The notes below the pieces were generated by a model. That model was not told where the DNA came from. It searched no databases and saw only the letters and a program-made list of their open reading frames with translations. A stretch of DNA of 64,000 bases from Bacillota bacterium. Lineage in GTDB: Bacteria; Bacillota; Clostridia; Acetivibrionales; DSM-1351. The stretch is from positions 62,001 to 126,000 of the forward strand of contig JAEWMS010000033.1 of the NCBI GenBank assembly GCA_023393115.1, read 5' to 3'. Made by a program: the position numbers and the translations under genes. This document shows, piece by piece, positions 15,981-24,124 of this stretch. The first letter of the stretch is position 1, and every line of letters starts with the position of its first letter.

Positions 15981-16466
15981 CTATTGCTCCTGAGCATCCA
16001 GCCTATTATATAGTTTTAACCGTAAACCTTCAGCAATTGAATTGGCCTCAGCATTGGAAATGCCTTCTATACTGAATTGTCCGCTGGCAGTATGAATATT
16101 TATGACCGAAATCCCCAGTTTTCTTATTATAGGACCCTGTGAAACCGTTATGTGCTGAATTCTTACTATTGGAATGATAGTATTTTTAATAAAAAATATT
16201 CCGTGACGGATTTCAACTCTGTCGTCCGTTATATTATAGCCCCATTGCCTGTATTCTATTGCAGGATAAATAAATAAACCTGCCAACATATACGCTATTA
16301 TCAAACCCGCTACGATTAATGAATAATTCCACCAGGATTCAAAGAAATCAGCTTTTGATAGGAAAAATAAAGCGACACCAAAAATAGCACCTATAATTAA
16401 TATGCTTATCAAGCGTGAAATTCTCCAGGATATAAGTATTCTTTCATCCAGTTTGTTATATTCCAT
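15981..16466 (-). CDS. Bacterial PH-domain membrane protein, YdbS-like
   Basis: About 161 residues: two membrane segments (about residues 20-70) and one bPH2 domain with NITDDRVEIRHGIFF, PIVRIQHITVSQG and VINIHTASG. It matches YdbS in size and layout. I chose ATG 16464-16466 (MEYNKLDER), 7 bases after a GGGAG site; a longer upstream frame lacks such a site. It is 23 bases upstream of the YdbT-like gene, so the two are cotranscribed. Confidence 0.87.
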   Translation of the reverse strand: MEYNKLDERILISWRISRLISILIIGAIFGVALFFLSKADFFESWWNYSLIVAGLIIAYMLAGLFIYPAIEYRQWGYNITDDRVEIRHGIFFIKNTIIPIVRIQHITVSQGPIIRKLGISVINIHTASGQFSIEGISNAEANSIAEGLRLKLYNRLDAQEQ

Positions 16467-16613
16467 AAGCTTCTCCCTAATTATTGTTATCACCATTATA
16501 ATATACAATCAATTAACCCGTAAATATTTTGATTGTTTGGTTTTTTCCCTTTGGTTTTTTCATGTTTTCATTGAATAAACAAATTTATTCAATAAATAGA
16601 TAAAACTAATCAA

Positions 16614-16642
16614 TTGACTTTATTCGATATAATTGATAGAAT
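16614..16642 (+). promoter_or_regulatory. Promoter of the MATE gene with overlapping inverted repeat
   Basis: TTGACT (16614-16619), 17 bases, TAGAAT (16637-16642). The -10 region lies in ATTGAT-AGA-ATCAAT, and CAATTGA/TCAATTG motifs flank both boxes, which resembles a MarR- or TetR-type operator. No regulator gene is adjacent. Confidence 0.6.
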
Positions 16643-16691
16643 CAATTGTTTGAAATAACGCATAATCTATACAGAATCAGAAGGGGTTTAT

Positions 16692-18056
16692 ATGCAAAAA
16701 GAGAATCTTAAATCAGAGAAAATGGGTACTGTTCCAATTGGAAGGCTTTTAGCAAATATGTCTCTCCCAGCCATGCTTTCAATGTTGGTTCAGTCCCTCT
16801 ATAATGTAGTGGATAGTTATTTTGTTTCAAAATTAGGTGAGGAGGCTTTTACAGCCGTTTCAATAGCTTTCCCTATGCAGTTGCTGACTTTAGCCTTTGC
16901 TATTGGTGTCGGGGTTGGAACAAACTCCCTTATAGCAAGAAAACTTGGCGAAGGTAAAGTTGATGAAGCCACTGTTACTGCCAGAACAGGCTTGTTTCTA
17001 GCAATAATAAATGCGGCAGTTTTTGTAGTCGTTGGACTGACAGTCTCAGGTCCGTTTATTTCATTGTTTTCGGATAACCCAAATGTAGTTTCAATGGGTA
17101 CTACTTATTTAACAATTGTTACTGCTGCTTCTGCAGGAATGTTCATTGAAATAATTCATTCAAAATCGTTACAAGCCACAGGAAATATGCTTATTCCGAT
17201 GATATCTCAGTTAATCGGTGCAATTACAAATATTATTCTGAATCCTATCTTGATATTCGGTTTGTTTGGTTTTCCTGAGATGGGTATTGCCGGGTCTGCT
17301 ACCGCTACTGTTATCGGACAGCTTACTGCCATGACTTACGTCATAATTATGTTCAGAATAAAAAGCCATGATATCCATTTAACACTAAGAGGCCTTAAAC
17401 TTAAAAAGCAAAATGTTATAAATATATATAAAGTTGGAGCACCAACAATAGTAATGAATGCTATAGGCTCAGTCACTACCACAGGATTGAATGCTATTCT
17501 TATGTCCTTTTCGGAAACAGCCATTGCAGTATTGGGAATCTACTTTAAGCTACAATCCTTTGTCTTTATGCCTGTTTTTGGTTTGACTCAGGGAGCTATG
17601 CCTATTATGGCCTATAATTTTGGAGCTAATAAAAAGAAGAGATTCTATAAAACCTTCAATCTCTCACTGACAGTAACCCTTGTTATTATGTCATTAGGAT
17701 TAGTTCTGTTCCAACTGATACCCGGAAATCTCCTGTCAATTTTCGAACAGAATTCCGAAATTGGTATACATGCACTTAAGGTAATCAGCCTGTGCTTTAT
17801 CCCTGCATCCTTTGGTATTATTGTTACTACAATGTTCCAATCTATAGGGCATGGTGTGAAATCACTGGTCATGTCACTGCTTCGTCAATTAGTACTCATT
17901 CTACCTGGAGCATTTACGTTCGGAAAGATTTTTGGCTTAAAAGGTGTATGGTATTGCTACCCATTTGCAGAGTTGGTAACTGTACTAATCTTTACACCTA
18001 TAGCTTTTAAAGTTATTAGAGAAGAGTTTCTCAGAAAAAGTTCATTGGCCGCTTAA
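16692..18056 (+). CDS. MATE family efflux transporter
   Basis: About 454 residues with roughly twelve membrane segments in two similar halves. The first half opens with PIGRLLANMSLPAMLSMLVQSLYNVVDSYFV, here seen as PAMLSMLVQSLYNVVDSYF, which is typical of the NorM/DinF-type MATE superfamily; the mid part has GLTQGAMPIMAYNFGA, another family mark. MATE proteins export cationic drugs or metabolites using Na+ or H+. ATG at 16692 after AGAAGGGG. Monocistronic, with its own promoter and terminator. Substrate not predictable. Confidence 0.93.
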   Translation: MQKENLKSEKMGTVPIGRLLANMSLPAMLSMLVQSLYNVVDSYFVSKLGEEAFTAVSIAFPMQLLTLAFAIGVGVGTNSLIARKLGEGKVDEATVTARTGLFLAIINAAVFVVVGLTVSGPFISLFSDNPNVVSMGTTYLTIVTAASAGMFIEIIHSKSLQATGNMLIPMISQLIGAITNIILNPILIFGLFGFPEMGIAGSATATVIGQLTAMTYVIIMFRIKSHDIHLTLRGLKLKKQNVINIYKVGAPTIVMNAIGSVTTTGLNAILMSFSETAIAVLGIYFKLQSFVFMPVFGLTQGAMPIMAYNFGANKKKRFYKTFNLSLTVTLVIMSLGLVLFQLIPGNLLSIFEQNSEIGIHALKVISLCFIPASFGIIVTTMFQSIGHGVKSLVMSLLRQLVLILPGAFTFGKIFGLKGVWYCYPFAELVTVLIFTPIAFKVIREEFLRKSSLAA

Positions 18057-18063
18057 GAAAAGG

Positions 18064-18119
18064 AAAACCGCTTTGCTTGAGACTATACATACCATAGCCA
18101 AAGCAAAGCGGTTTATTTT
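18064..18119. terminator. Shared terminator between MATE gene and flagellar cluster end
   Basis: AAAACCGCTTTGCTT and AAGCAAAGCGGTTT form a 14-bp stem with a loop of about 22 bases, followed by ATTTTA on the plus strand. It closes both the MATE gene and the long minus-strand cluster. Confidence 0.8.
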
Positions 18120-18688
18120 ATGTTACATATAGTGTTAACAATATAAAAGTAATCTTCATTTTTCTTAAATGTATAACTACCTACATTTATTTTTTTTGTG
18201 GCACTGTGTTTAGCCATGACATCAACAAATTCTTTCTTATTTGCAATAACTCCTTTTTCATATAAAATCTGTGCCACTTTATTGGAATTGTATCCACTCT
18301 TAATTTCTACTACTATATCTCTTGTTTCAGTGTCGCCCTGATTATTTACTATTGATGGAGTTTGTGTTGCCGGTGCTGTCTCTTGAGCACTGCTTCCATC
18401 TGTTTGTTGTTGAGTTGGGTTATTTCCTGCATCTGTGGCAGTACTTTGAGCAGCTGTGTTATCTTCTGATTTTCCAGTGGTCTGAGTACTTACTGCTGAA
18501 TCATCTTCAATCAAATGTACAGGTTCAACCATGCCGTAACTCTTTGCCATACTTATTATCTCTTCTTTGGTGAGTTTATCAGCTTGTTCGCCATTCTCAC
18601 CGCCTGAATACACAAGTCCGGCAATAGAAGTTATTATCATGCCTATACCAATTCCAAGAACAATACTTTTCTCATGAACTCTTCTCAT
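18113..18688 (-). CDS. MltG-like LysM-type membrane-anchored protein
   Basis: About 191 residues: one N-terminal membrane anchor (IVLGIGIGMIITSIAGLVY), a Ser/Thr/Gln/Asp-rich linker (about 60-115), and a C-terminal domain with VVEIKSGYNSNKVAQILYEK and INVGSYTFKK. That last part resembles the small LysM-like domain that precedes the catalytic domain in MltG/YceG. The transglycosylase domain and its catalytic Glu are absent, so it probably binds peptidoglycan without cutting it. Last gene of the flagellar cluster; its start overlaps the stop of the gene before it. Confidence 0.6.
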   Translation of the reverse strand: MRRVHEKSIVLGIGIGMIITSIAGLVYSGGENGEQADKLTKEEIISMAKSYGMVEPVHLIEDDSAVSTQTTGKSEDNTAAQSTATDAGNNPTQQQTDGSSAQETAPATQTPSIVNNQGDTETRDIVVEIKSGYNSNKVAQILYEKGVIANKKEFVDVMAKHSATKKINVGSYTFKKNEDYFYIVNTICNIK

Positions 18689-19386
18689 TTACTCAACCCT
18701 CTGATTAAATCTATTTCACCTTTGCCTATTTTTATCTTGTCAGCTATTTCATCGTTACTCATTCCCTGTTCAATCATTTTCAGAACTTCTCGTCTTTTTG
18801 GGTTGAGAACAAGTCTGGATTTATTGGCATCAGTTTCAGTCAGTCTTTCTGTTATATTGGACATCCATTTATTAACTTCATGTTTTTCTCTATAATCAGT
18901 ATCTTCCTTGGTATTTTCTTTAAAAGCCTCTGTTTCGGCTTCTTTAGTTTCGGCTTCTTCTACTATTTCAGATACTAATTCAGGAGCTTTAGACTGCAAG
19001 GCTTCTTGAGACTCAGAAGCCACTTCTTCCCTGATGACTGTCTCTGCTTTATCCGTCAACTCAAGCTCCGGTACATTAGTAACCGGTACCGGGGGGATCG
19101 GCTTGATCCTGACAGGTATTGAAGGCGTATAAGTAACAGAGTTGTTTACCTTTTCAAAATATTCCTGATTTTTTTCGGAAATCATTGTCACAACATAGTC
19201 TGACATTTTGTTGAGTTCCTGAATCATCTCTTCCGAATCCTGAATAAGGTTAAACATTTCATCTTTTTTTCTGTCGAACTCCCTGAAAAAATCCTTACCA
19301 TTAACTTTGTCCATTGCAATAAAAATAAGGGATCCAATAATTAATAAAATCCCCACAAATATAATACTTACATAAAAAGCTCCCAT
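18685..19386 (-). CDS. Membrane-anchored coiled protein with C-terminal HTH-like motif (DUF6115 type)
   Basis: About 233 residues. One N-terminal membrane segment (VSIIFVGILLIIGSLIFIA), a charged coiled-coil-prone region, a Pro- and Glu-rich linker, and at the end VLKMIEQGMSNDEIADKIKIGKGEI, an HTH of the LuxR kind. This pattern is seen in the DUF6115 family near flagellar genes of clostridia. ATG 19384-19386 follows GAGGTG. Membrane anchoring of an HTH is unusual; whether it binds DNA is unknown. Confidence 0.65.
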   Translation of the reverse strand: MGAFYVSIIFVGILLIIGSLIFIAMDKVNGKDFFREFDRKKDEMFNLIQDSEEMIQELNKMSDYVVTMISEKNQEYFEKVNNSVTYTPSIPVRIKPIPPVPVTNVPELELTDKAETVIREEVASESQEALQSKAPELVSEIVEEAETKEAETEAFKENTKEDTDYREKHEVNKWMSNITERLTETDANKSRLVLNPKRREVLKMIEQGMSNDEIADKIKIGKGEIDLIRGLSK

Positions 19387-19401
19387 ATTCACCTCAAACA
19401 G

Positions 19402-19683
19402 TTAAATCCTAATATCAATCTTAGATTTATTTTCAGGATTTTTTTGGTTCTTTTTTTTCTCATTCTGCTTATTATTTTCTCTAGGCTGTTTTTCATTCAC
19501 ACGTCCATGTTGTACATTTTCTCTTGCAACAACCTGCTTTAAGCTTTGGTCTATTCTGTCACGGTTTGTTTCAGCCTGTTGCTGATGTACTGCCTGATTT
19601 TTGTTGGCCTCGTCATTATACGTTTTGGATAATTCAGTGGTTTTGGGATATAGAACCTGAAAATCCATTGGCTTAATAGACAT
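19402..19683 (-). CDS. Small charged protein downstream of fapA, unknown
   Basis: 93 residues, very hydrophilic, rich in Gln, Asn, Lys and Glu. It opens MSIKPMDFQVLYPKTTELSK and ends in a Lys/Asn-rich tail. No domain recognised. ATG follows GGAGGTTGAT, a strong site, and it sits between fapA and the DUF6115-type gene with short gaps. Small proteins of this kind recur at the end of clostridial flagellar operons. Low-complexity composition suggests an unfolded protein. Confidence 0.6.
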   Translation of the reverse strand: MSIKPMDFQVLYPKTTELSKTYNDEANKNQAVHQQQAETNRDRIDQSLKQVVARENVQHGRVNEKQPRENNKQNEKKKNQKNPENKSKIDIRI

Positions 19684-19701
19684 ATCAACCTCCAGAAATA
19701 T

Positions 19702-21093
19702 TTATTTATCAACGGCCCCTACACGAATATCAGCTCCATCCCTATACAGGGTACAATATTGTAAAGGTTCCTTGACATACATTGTACAGGTACCAATTGT
19801 GACCTTCACACCAGGATATATTACATTTAGAGAGCGGATCTTTCCGCTTACTTCCTGCTGCAGCTTTTCATCCAATACCACCATTTCATTTTTAAGTTCT
19901 TCCACTCTTGAAGAAAGATATATTTTTGTTCTTACGCTTTTTGTAAGTATCTCCTGCTTATCAGGTGTTAGAGAGCCCATACCTTCAAGCTTTTTCAGTA
20001 AAGTTATAGCTTGCTCGGCTTTCCTTATGTCAGATTCACTTGAATTCAATTCTTCTTTAACCTGTTTATAACGTTCTCTTACAGTAGGATCGGTACCAAC
20101 TTCCAAATCTGTGGCCGTCGCCATATGAGAACCAATTACCTTTGCAATAATTATCTTTCCGACCTTACAGGTACCTCCCACAAGCAGGCCCTTCCTACCT
20201 GTCAACTCAAGCTTGTTCCCGCACTTTATATTACTATGCATAACTGCTTCAGCTTGAATGTTGCCATGAGCCTCAACATTACAATATTCAATATATCTGG
20301 ATACTATATCTCCGCCGGCAATGAGAGTACCTTTACCCATACCCTGCATTCCTCTTCTCAGGATTATATTACCTCCGGCCTTTATAGTTGCACCTTCAAC
20401 TACACCATAGACTTCAACATTACCTCCAGCCTCAACGCTGAAACCGGATAAGACATTTCCTTTTATGATTACACTTCCTACAAAATTAACGTTTCCTGTT
20501 GAATTATCAACATCTGCAGCGACCTCATGATTTGTATACACACTTACTTTTGTGGGATCAAGGTATTCTACTTCACCATCAGTTGAAGCATAAAGATTTT
20601 GTCCGTCTTCTGAGGCATAAACATTTTTTCCTCTAGGTAAAACAGCGGGTCTACCGCTTATCGCTGGTATTATCTTACCCTTTACTGTCATTCCTTGAGT
20701 TCCCGCAACAGGAGGCACTAAAGAACATAGCAGCTGTCCCTGCTTAACGGATTGTATTAAGTTCAATTCTCTGTAGTTAATTCTTCCATCATCTAAAATA
20801 GTGGGTGACTTATCTACAGAAGTATCAAAGTGATAAATAACCGATCCGTTTTTTCCATTTTGAGCAGGAATACCTTCAGCTACACAAAAGGCTTCGTTGT
20901 AGATGGGCTGCTCACTGCAAAAATTAACGACCTCTTCTCTTATTCCGTATGTTACCTTCTGACTTTCAAGAGCAGCCAGTATCTCTTCCTTCGTTGCCTT
21001 TGAATTGTCCTGACTGGCATAAAGCGTTATGAACGCTTTTAATTCATCCGGAGAAACAGTGACTAAAATTTTTAATTCATTTTGATTTGCCAT
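19702..21093 (-). CDS. fapA: FapA (DUF342) flagellar assembly protein A
   Basis: About 463 residues. An N-terminal domain is followed by DUF342, a right-handed beta-helix made of short repeats with regularly spaced Gly (GNVEVYGVVEGATIKAGGNI), then a coiled-coil (about 350-420) and a small beta domain. ATG 21091-21093 (MANQNELKIL) follows GGAGAG. It lies directly after sigD, the usual place. FapA-type proteins are tied to flagellar or cell-surface functions, but the precise role is not settled. Confidence 0.85.
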   Translation of the reverse strand: MANQNELKILVTVSPDELKAFITLYASQDNSKATKEEILAALESQKVTYGIREEVVNFCSEQPIYNEAFCVAEGIPAQNGKNGSVIYHFDTSVDKSPTILDDGRINYRELNLIQSVKQGQLLCSLVPPVAGTQGMTVKGKIIPAISGRPAVLPRGKNVYASEDGQNLYASTDGEVEYLDPTKVSVYTNHEVAADVDNSTGNVNFVGSVIIKGNVLSGFSVEAGGNVEVYGVVEGATIKAGGNIILRRGMQGMGKGTLIAGGDIVSRYIEYCNVEAHGNIQAEAVMHSNIKCGNKLELTGRKGLLVGGTCKVGKIIIAKVIGSHMATATDLEVGTDPTVRERYKQVKEELNSSESDIRKAEQAITLLKKLEGMGSLTPDKQEILTKSVRTKIYLSSRVEELKNEMVVLDEKLQQEVSGKIRSLNVIYPGVKVTIGTCTMYVKEPLQYCTLYRDGADIRVGAVDK

Positions 21094-21103
21094 AAACTCT
21101 CCT

Positions 21104-21870
21104 TTAAGATTCAAGCATTATTTTGTGTCTGAACAGTTTGCCTCTCATCCTTAAAAGTGCTTTTGTATGCAACTGCGAAATTCTTGATTCAGTTACATTC
21201 ATTATGGCACTTATTTCTTTCAAAGTAAGTTCTTCAAAATAATAAAATGTAATTACCGCTTTCTCTTTCTCGGGTAACTTATTAATAGAGTCGGCCAGAA
21301 GTTCTTTTATTTCACTCAATTCTAAAGAAGCTTCAGGCTTGTCCTCCGTATTTTCACTTACAATCTCAAGACCTCTCTCGTAGTTCTGCTCCATAAACTC
21401 TTCCAGTGACATCATAGATGAAACATTTACATCGTTAAGAAGTCTATAAAACTCATCCATACTTATGCCGAGTTTCTCAGCAACTTCTTTATCGGTTGCT
21501 GAATGGCCCCTTTCATTCTCTATCTCTACATAAACTTTTTCCAATTCCTTGTTTTTTTGTCTTAGAGATCGTGGTACCCAATCCAGATCTCTGATACTAT
21601 CTATAATAGATCCTCTAATTCTTAAAGAGGCATAGGTTTCAAATTTAGCACCCTTCGTAACATCAAACTTTTCAATGGCATCTATTAGCCCGAATGCACC
21701 ATATCCAACTAAATCATCAAATTCTACATTTGAACCGAAATAAATACTTAATCTTCCTGCTACATACTTAATAAGGTAAGCGTAGTGAATAATCAACTTT
21801 TCTTTTGCAACAGGATCCTTATTCTCAGTATATTGTTTCCAAAGCTGATTGATATTGTCTACACTAAACA
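21104..21870 (-). CDS. sigD: Flagellar sigma factor sigma-D / FliA
   Basis: About 255 residues. Region 2 has DDLVGYGAFGLIDAIEKFD and FETYASLRIRGSIIDSIRDLD; region 3 has DWVPRSLRQKNKELEKVYVE; region 4 ends with LTLKEISAIMNVTESRISQLH. All are hallmarks of the FliA/WhiG group. ATG 21868-21870 follows TATGGAGGATTTTC; a longer frame upstream would place this site inside the gene. It directs late flagellar and chemotaxis genes. Placed in the chemotaxis part of the operon as in Bacillus. No flgM in the window. Confidence 0.95.
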
Positions 21871-21912
21871 TGAAAATCCTCCATACTTTTACTATATATA
21901 TCACCAAAATGT

Positions 21913-22305
21913 CTATTCATTAACTTTTGTCCTGATTGCTTGTGATAGATCTAGTGGAGAAAAACCGTCATCCATGTCACTGTCAGCGACTAAATCCAGA
22001 TTAGTGCCCAAATGTCCCTCTTGCTTCAGCTTTTCGACCTTTTCCTGTTCACGTTTCAGTAGTTCAAGCTTCGCTTCTTCCAGCCTCTGCTGTTTTTCAG
22101 CTTCCTCTTTAATTCTGTTTTGTTCTTCAACAATTCTGGACAAAGTAGAACTCAAAATAGCTCCAATAATATAGAATACTACCAGGGCGATTATCATTCT
22201 TATACATGTCTGGTTTGTTCCCGCGTTTTTCGCTACACTTACAAACCCGGTTACCAGAGCTGCCGTCATTGCCAATAAAAACGGTATTTTCATAATTGTC
22301 TCCAT
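21913..22305 (-). CDS. Small membrane protein with coiled coil, between cheD and sigD
   Basis: 130 residues: two N-terminal membrane segments (IPFLLAMTAALVTGFVSV and ALVVFYIIGAILSS), then a highly charged helix rich in Glu/Gln/Lys (EEQNRIKEEAEKQQRLEEAK) and a tail with DDGFSPLDLSQAIRTKV. Unrecognised by name, though similarly placed proteins occur between cheD and sigD in other clostridia. An ATG preceded by GAGAGG supports this start. Probably a membrane component of flagellar regulation; this is inference. Confidence 0.6.
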   Translation of the reverse strand: METIMKIPFLLAMTAALVTGFVSVAKNAGTNQTCIRMIIALVVFYIIGAILSSTLSRIVEEQNRIKEEAEKQQRLEEAKLELLKREQEKVEKLKQEGHLGTNLDLVADSDMDDGFSPLDLSQAIRTKVNE

Positions 22306-22410
22306 TCTTACCTCTCATTTGCCATTAGCGACTGAAAGCACAGCCTATAAAGCTATGTGAAGAATATCTACAGTCTTTTCTTTTGTTATATATTTTTGTT
22401 TCATTACTAA

Positions 22411-22899
22411 CTATATTTGTTTTGTCCCGGAACCAATTGTTTTAACCATAAGCCTTCCATCTTCTGAGTATATTTCTATGGTTCTTCCGTAATTGCCTCC
22501 GGTATCTTCCGATATAATCGGAATATTAAGCTCTTTTAATTTTTCCTTTGACGCAACAACATTTCTATAACCGATTCTCATCAGGTCAGAACCCTGACTG
22601 AATGCGAACATTTGGGCTCCACCGGCAAGCTTTGCTGTAATTCTCTCTTTTCGGGCACCTAATCTTATCATATCATTTAACAGCTGAACAATGGCGGTAT
22701 CAGCAAATTTGGCCCGATTACTGTTGTTTTTAGCTTGTTCGCTGCTGGGTAACATTACATGCGCCAAGCCAACTATTTTAGTAGCAGAATCGTATAAAGC
22801 AACGCCCACACAGGAGCCTAACCCAAGTGTTGTTATCATACAAGGATGTTGGGCTGAATTTAAATCAGCCATCCCAACCTTCACAATTTCTATATCCAT
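22411..22899 (-). CDS. cheD: Chemoreceptor glutamine deamidase CheD
   Basis: 162 residues. The catalytic Cys is in TLGLGSCVGVALYD, with the partner His in GLAHVMLPSS, both diagnostic for CheD. CheD deamidates receptor glutamines and binds CheC, raising its CheY-P phosphatase activity. The start overlaps the cheC stop, so the two are translationally coupled, in line with their complex. About 100 bases follow before the next gene. Confidence 0.95.
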   Translation of the reverse strand: MDIEIVKVGMADLNSAQHPCMITTLGLGSCVGVALYDSATKIVGLAHVMLPSSEQAKNNSNRAKFADTAIVQLLNDMIRLGARKERITAKLAGGAQMFAFSQGSDLMRIGYRNVVASKEKLKELNIPIISEDTGGNYGRTIEIYSEDGRLMVKTIGSGTKQI

Positions 22900-23516
22900 T
22901 ATTCTATAACTCCCAATGCTTTTAATAATACCTCGTATGAATCAACGTCAGGTATTAAAAGAAAGTCCCCGAATACTTTAGTTATGCCTTCACTAAACTC
23001 TGTTTCAATATATAGCACAGAGTCTCCCACTTTACCGAATTCTATGGCAGGAACACTTAATATGGCGCCAGCCATATCGATTGCCAGTTCAGGTATTGAA
23101 GGCAATATTCTTAAGTTTGTTAATCCTGAAAGTGCATTTAAGTATGATCCGGTTAAAATATTACCTATTTCTTTTAGAGCCGACAACTCCATTTCATCAA
23201 ATTGAAGACTAGTGGAATCACTTCCCAAAAGAATATTAACCAGTTGCCTAGCCGCATAATTATCCAGAATAAACATCATATTACCGGTCAAATCTCCAGT
23301 TACACTCAGTAATATTCCCACAACTATAATTTCTTCCCCACCAAGTATCTGGCTGACTTTATCAAAGCCCATTATTTTAACCTTTGGTACAGCCATATCA
23401 ACTTTTTTATCAATCATTTTAGCTAGAGATGTTACTGCATTTCCGGCTCCGATGTTTCCTATTTCTCTTAGAACATCCATCTGGATATTATTTAACTCAT
23501 CAAAACTAATCGTCAT
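22899..23516 (-). CDS. cheC: CheY-P phosphatase CheC
   Basis: 205 residues. Two phosphatase helices with the E-x3-N pattern are visible: VLREIGNIGAGNAVTSL near residue 15 and ALKEIGNILTGSYLNAL near residue 113. This is the CheC fold, a CheY-P phosphatase used in adaptation in Bacillus-type chemotaxis. ATG after GAGGTAAAAGCA. It lies between cheW and cheD. Confidence 0.95.
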   Translation of the reverse strand: MTISFDELNNIQMDVLREIGNIGAGNAVTSLAKMIDKKVDMAVPKVKIMGFDKVSQILGGEEIIVVGILLSVTGDLTGNMMFILDNYAARQLVNILLGSDSTSLQFDEMELSALKEIGNILTGSYLNALSGLTNLRILPSIPELAIDMAGAILSVPAIEFGKVGDSVLYIETEFSEGITKVFGDFLLIPDVDSYEVLLKALGVIE

Positions 23517-23542
23517 TGCTTTTACCTCATATCTTTATTTTC

Positions 23543-23989
23543 TCAAAGCTTAACTAATTTCTCAAAGTTTATTAAGGTTACTATTTCGCCACCAACTTTT
23601 CCAATACCGAAGATGTATTCCGATGCAGCACTGTTTATCAAACTTGAGGTATTTTCTATGTCCGCTCCGGATAATTGTATAGTTTGAAGTACCTGGTCAA
23701 CAATAACACCAATTGATATCTCTTCCAATTTCAAAATTATTATTCTGGTTTCTTCAGTTTCCTCAACAGCTGGTAAATTGAACTTTGCTCTCAGGTCCAT
23801 AACAGGAATAATATCTCCTCTAAGGTTAATTACCCCCTTTATGTAGTCCGGTGTCTTTGGAACCCTTGTTATGGTTTTCATTCGGTCTATTGTTGTTATT
23901 TTTAAAGAATCTATTCCAAAGCGCTCATCTCCAAGACTAAATACAATAAATTGCTTTGTATCAAAATCATTTACCTGTGCTTCTCCCAT
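23543..23989 (-). CDS. cheW: Chemotaxis coupling protein CheW
   Basis: 148 residues, a single CheW domain: FIVFSLGDERFGIDSLKI, a YIKGVINLRGDIIPVMDLR block and a GVIVDQVLQTI segment. CheW links chemoreceptors to CheA. Its start lies behind a 135-base gap holding repeat copy A2 and the strong site GGGAGGTTAAT. This is the only sizeable gap within cheB-cheA-cheW-cheC-cheD. Confidence 0.95.
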   Translation of the reverse strand: MGEAQVNDFDTKQFIVFSLGDERFGIDSLKITTIDRMKTITRVPKTPDYIKGVINLRGDIIPVMDLRAKFNLPAVEETEETRIIILKLEEISIGVIVDQVLQTIQLSGADIENTSSLINSAASEYIFGIGKVGGEIVTLINFEKLVKL

Positions 23990-24119
23990 ATTAACCTCCC
24001 AAGCCCTTTAGGGCTTTGACATTTTACGGCTTTGAGCCGACATATCGGCCATAATATATATTAATTTTGTCTACTCCCATATCCGCCGCTATAAGGCGAA
24101 TCTGGGAGGTTAAAACAGA
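23990..24119 (-). repeat. Ribosome-site-linked repeat element, copy A2
   Basis: Between cheA and cheW. In transcription order it has AACCTCCCAGATTCGCCT, AGCGGCGGATATGGGAGTAG, GGCCGATATGTCGGC, CTCAAAGCC, the hairpin AAGCCC-TAAA-GGGCTT, and GGGAGGTTAAT beside the ATG. The ends AACCTCCC and GGGAGGTT are perfect inverted repeats, so the whole element can fold back over the cheW ribosome site. Same order of blocks as copy A1. Confidence 0.65.
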
Positions 24120-24124
24120 TATTT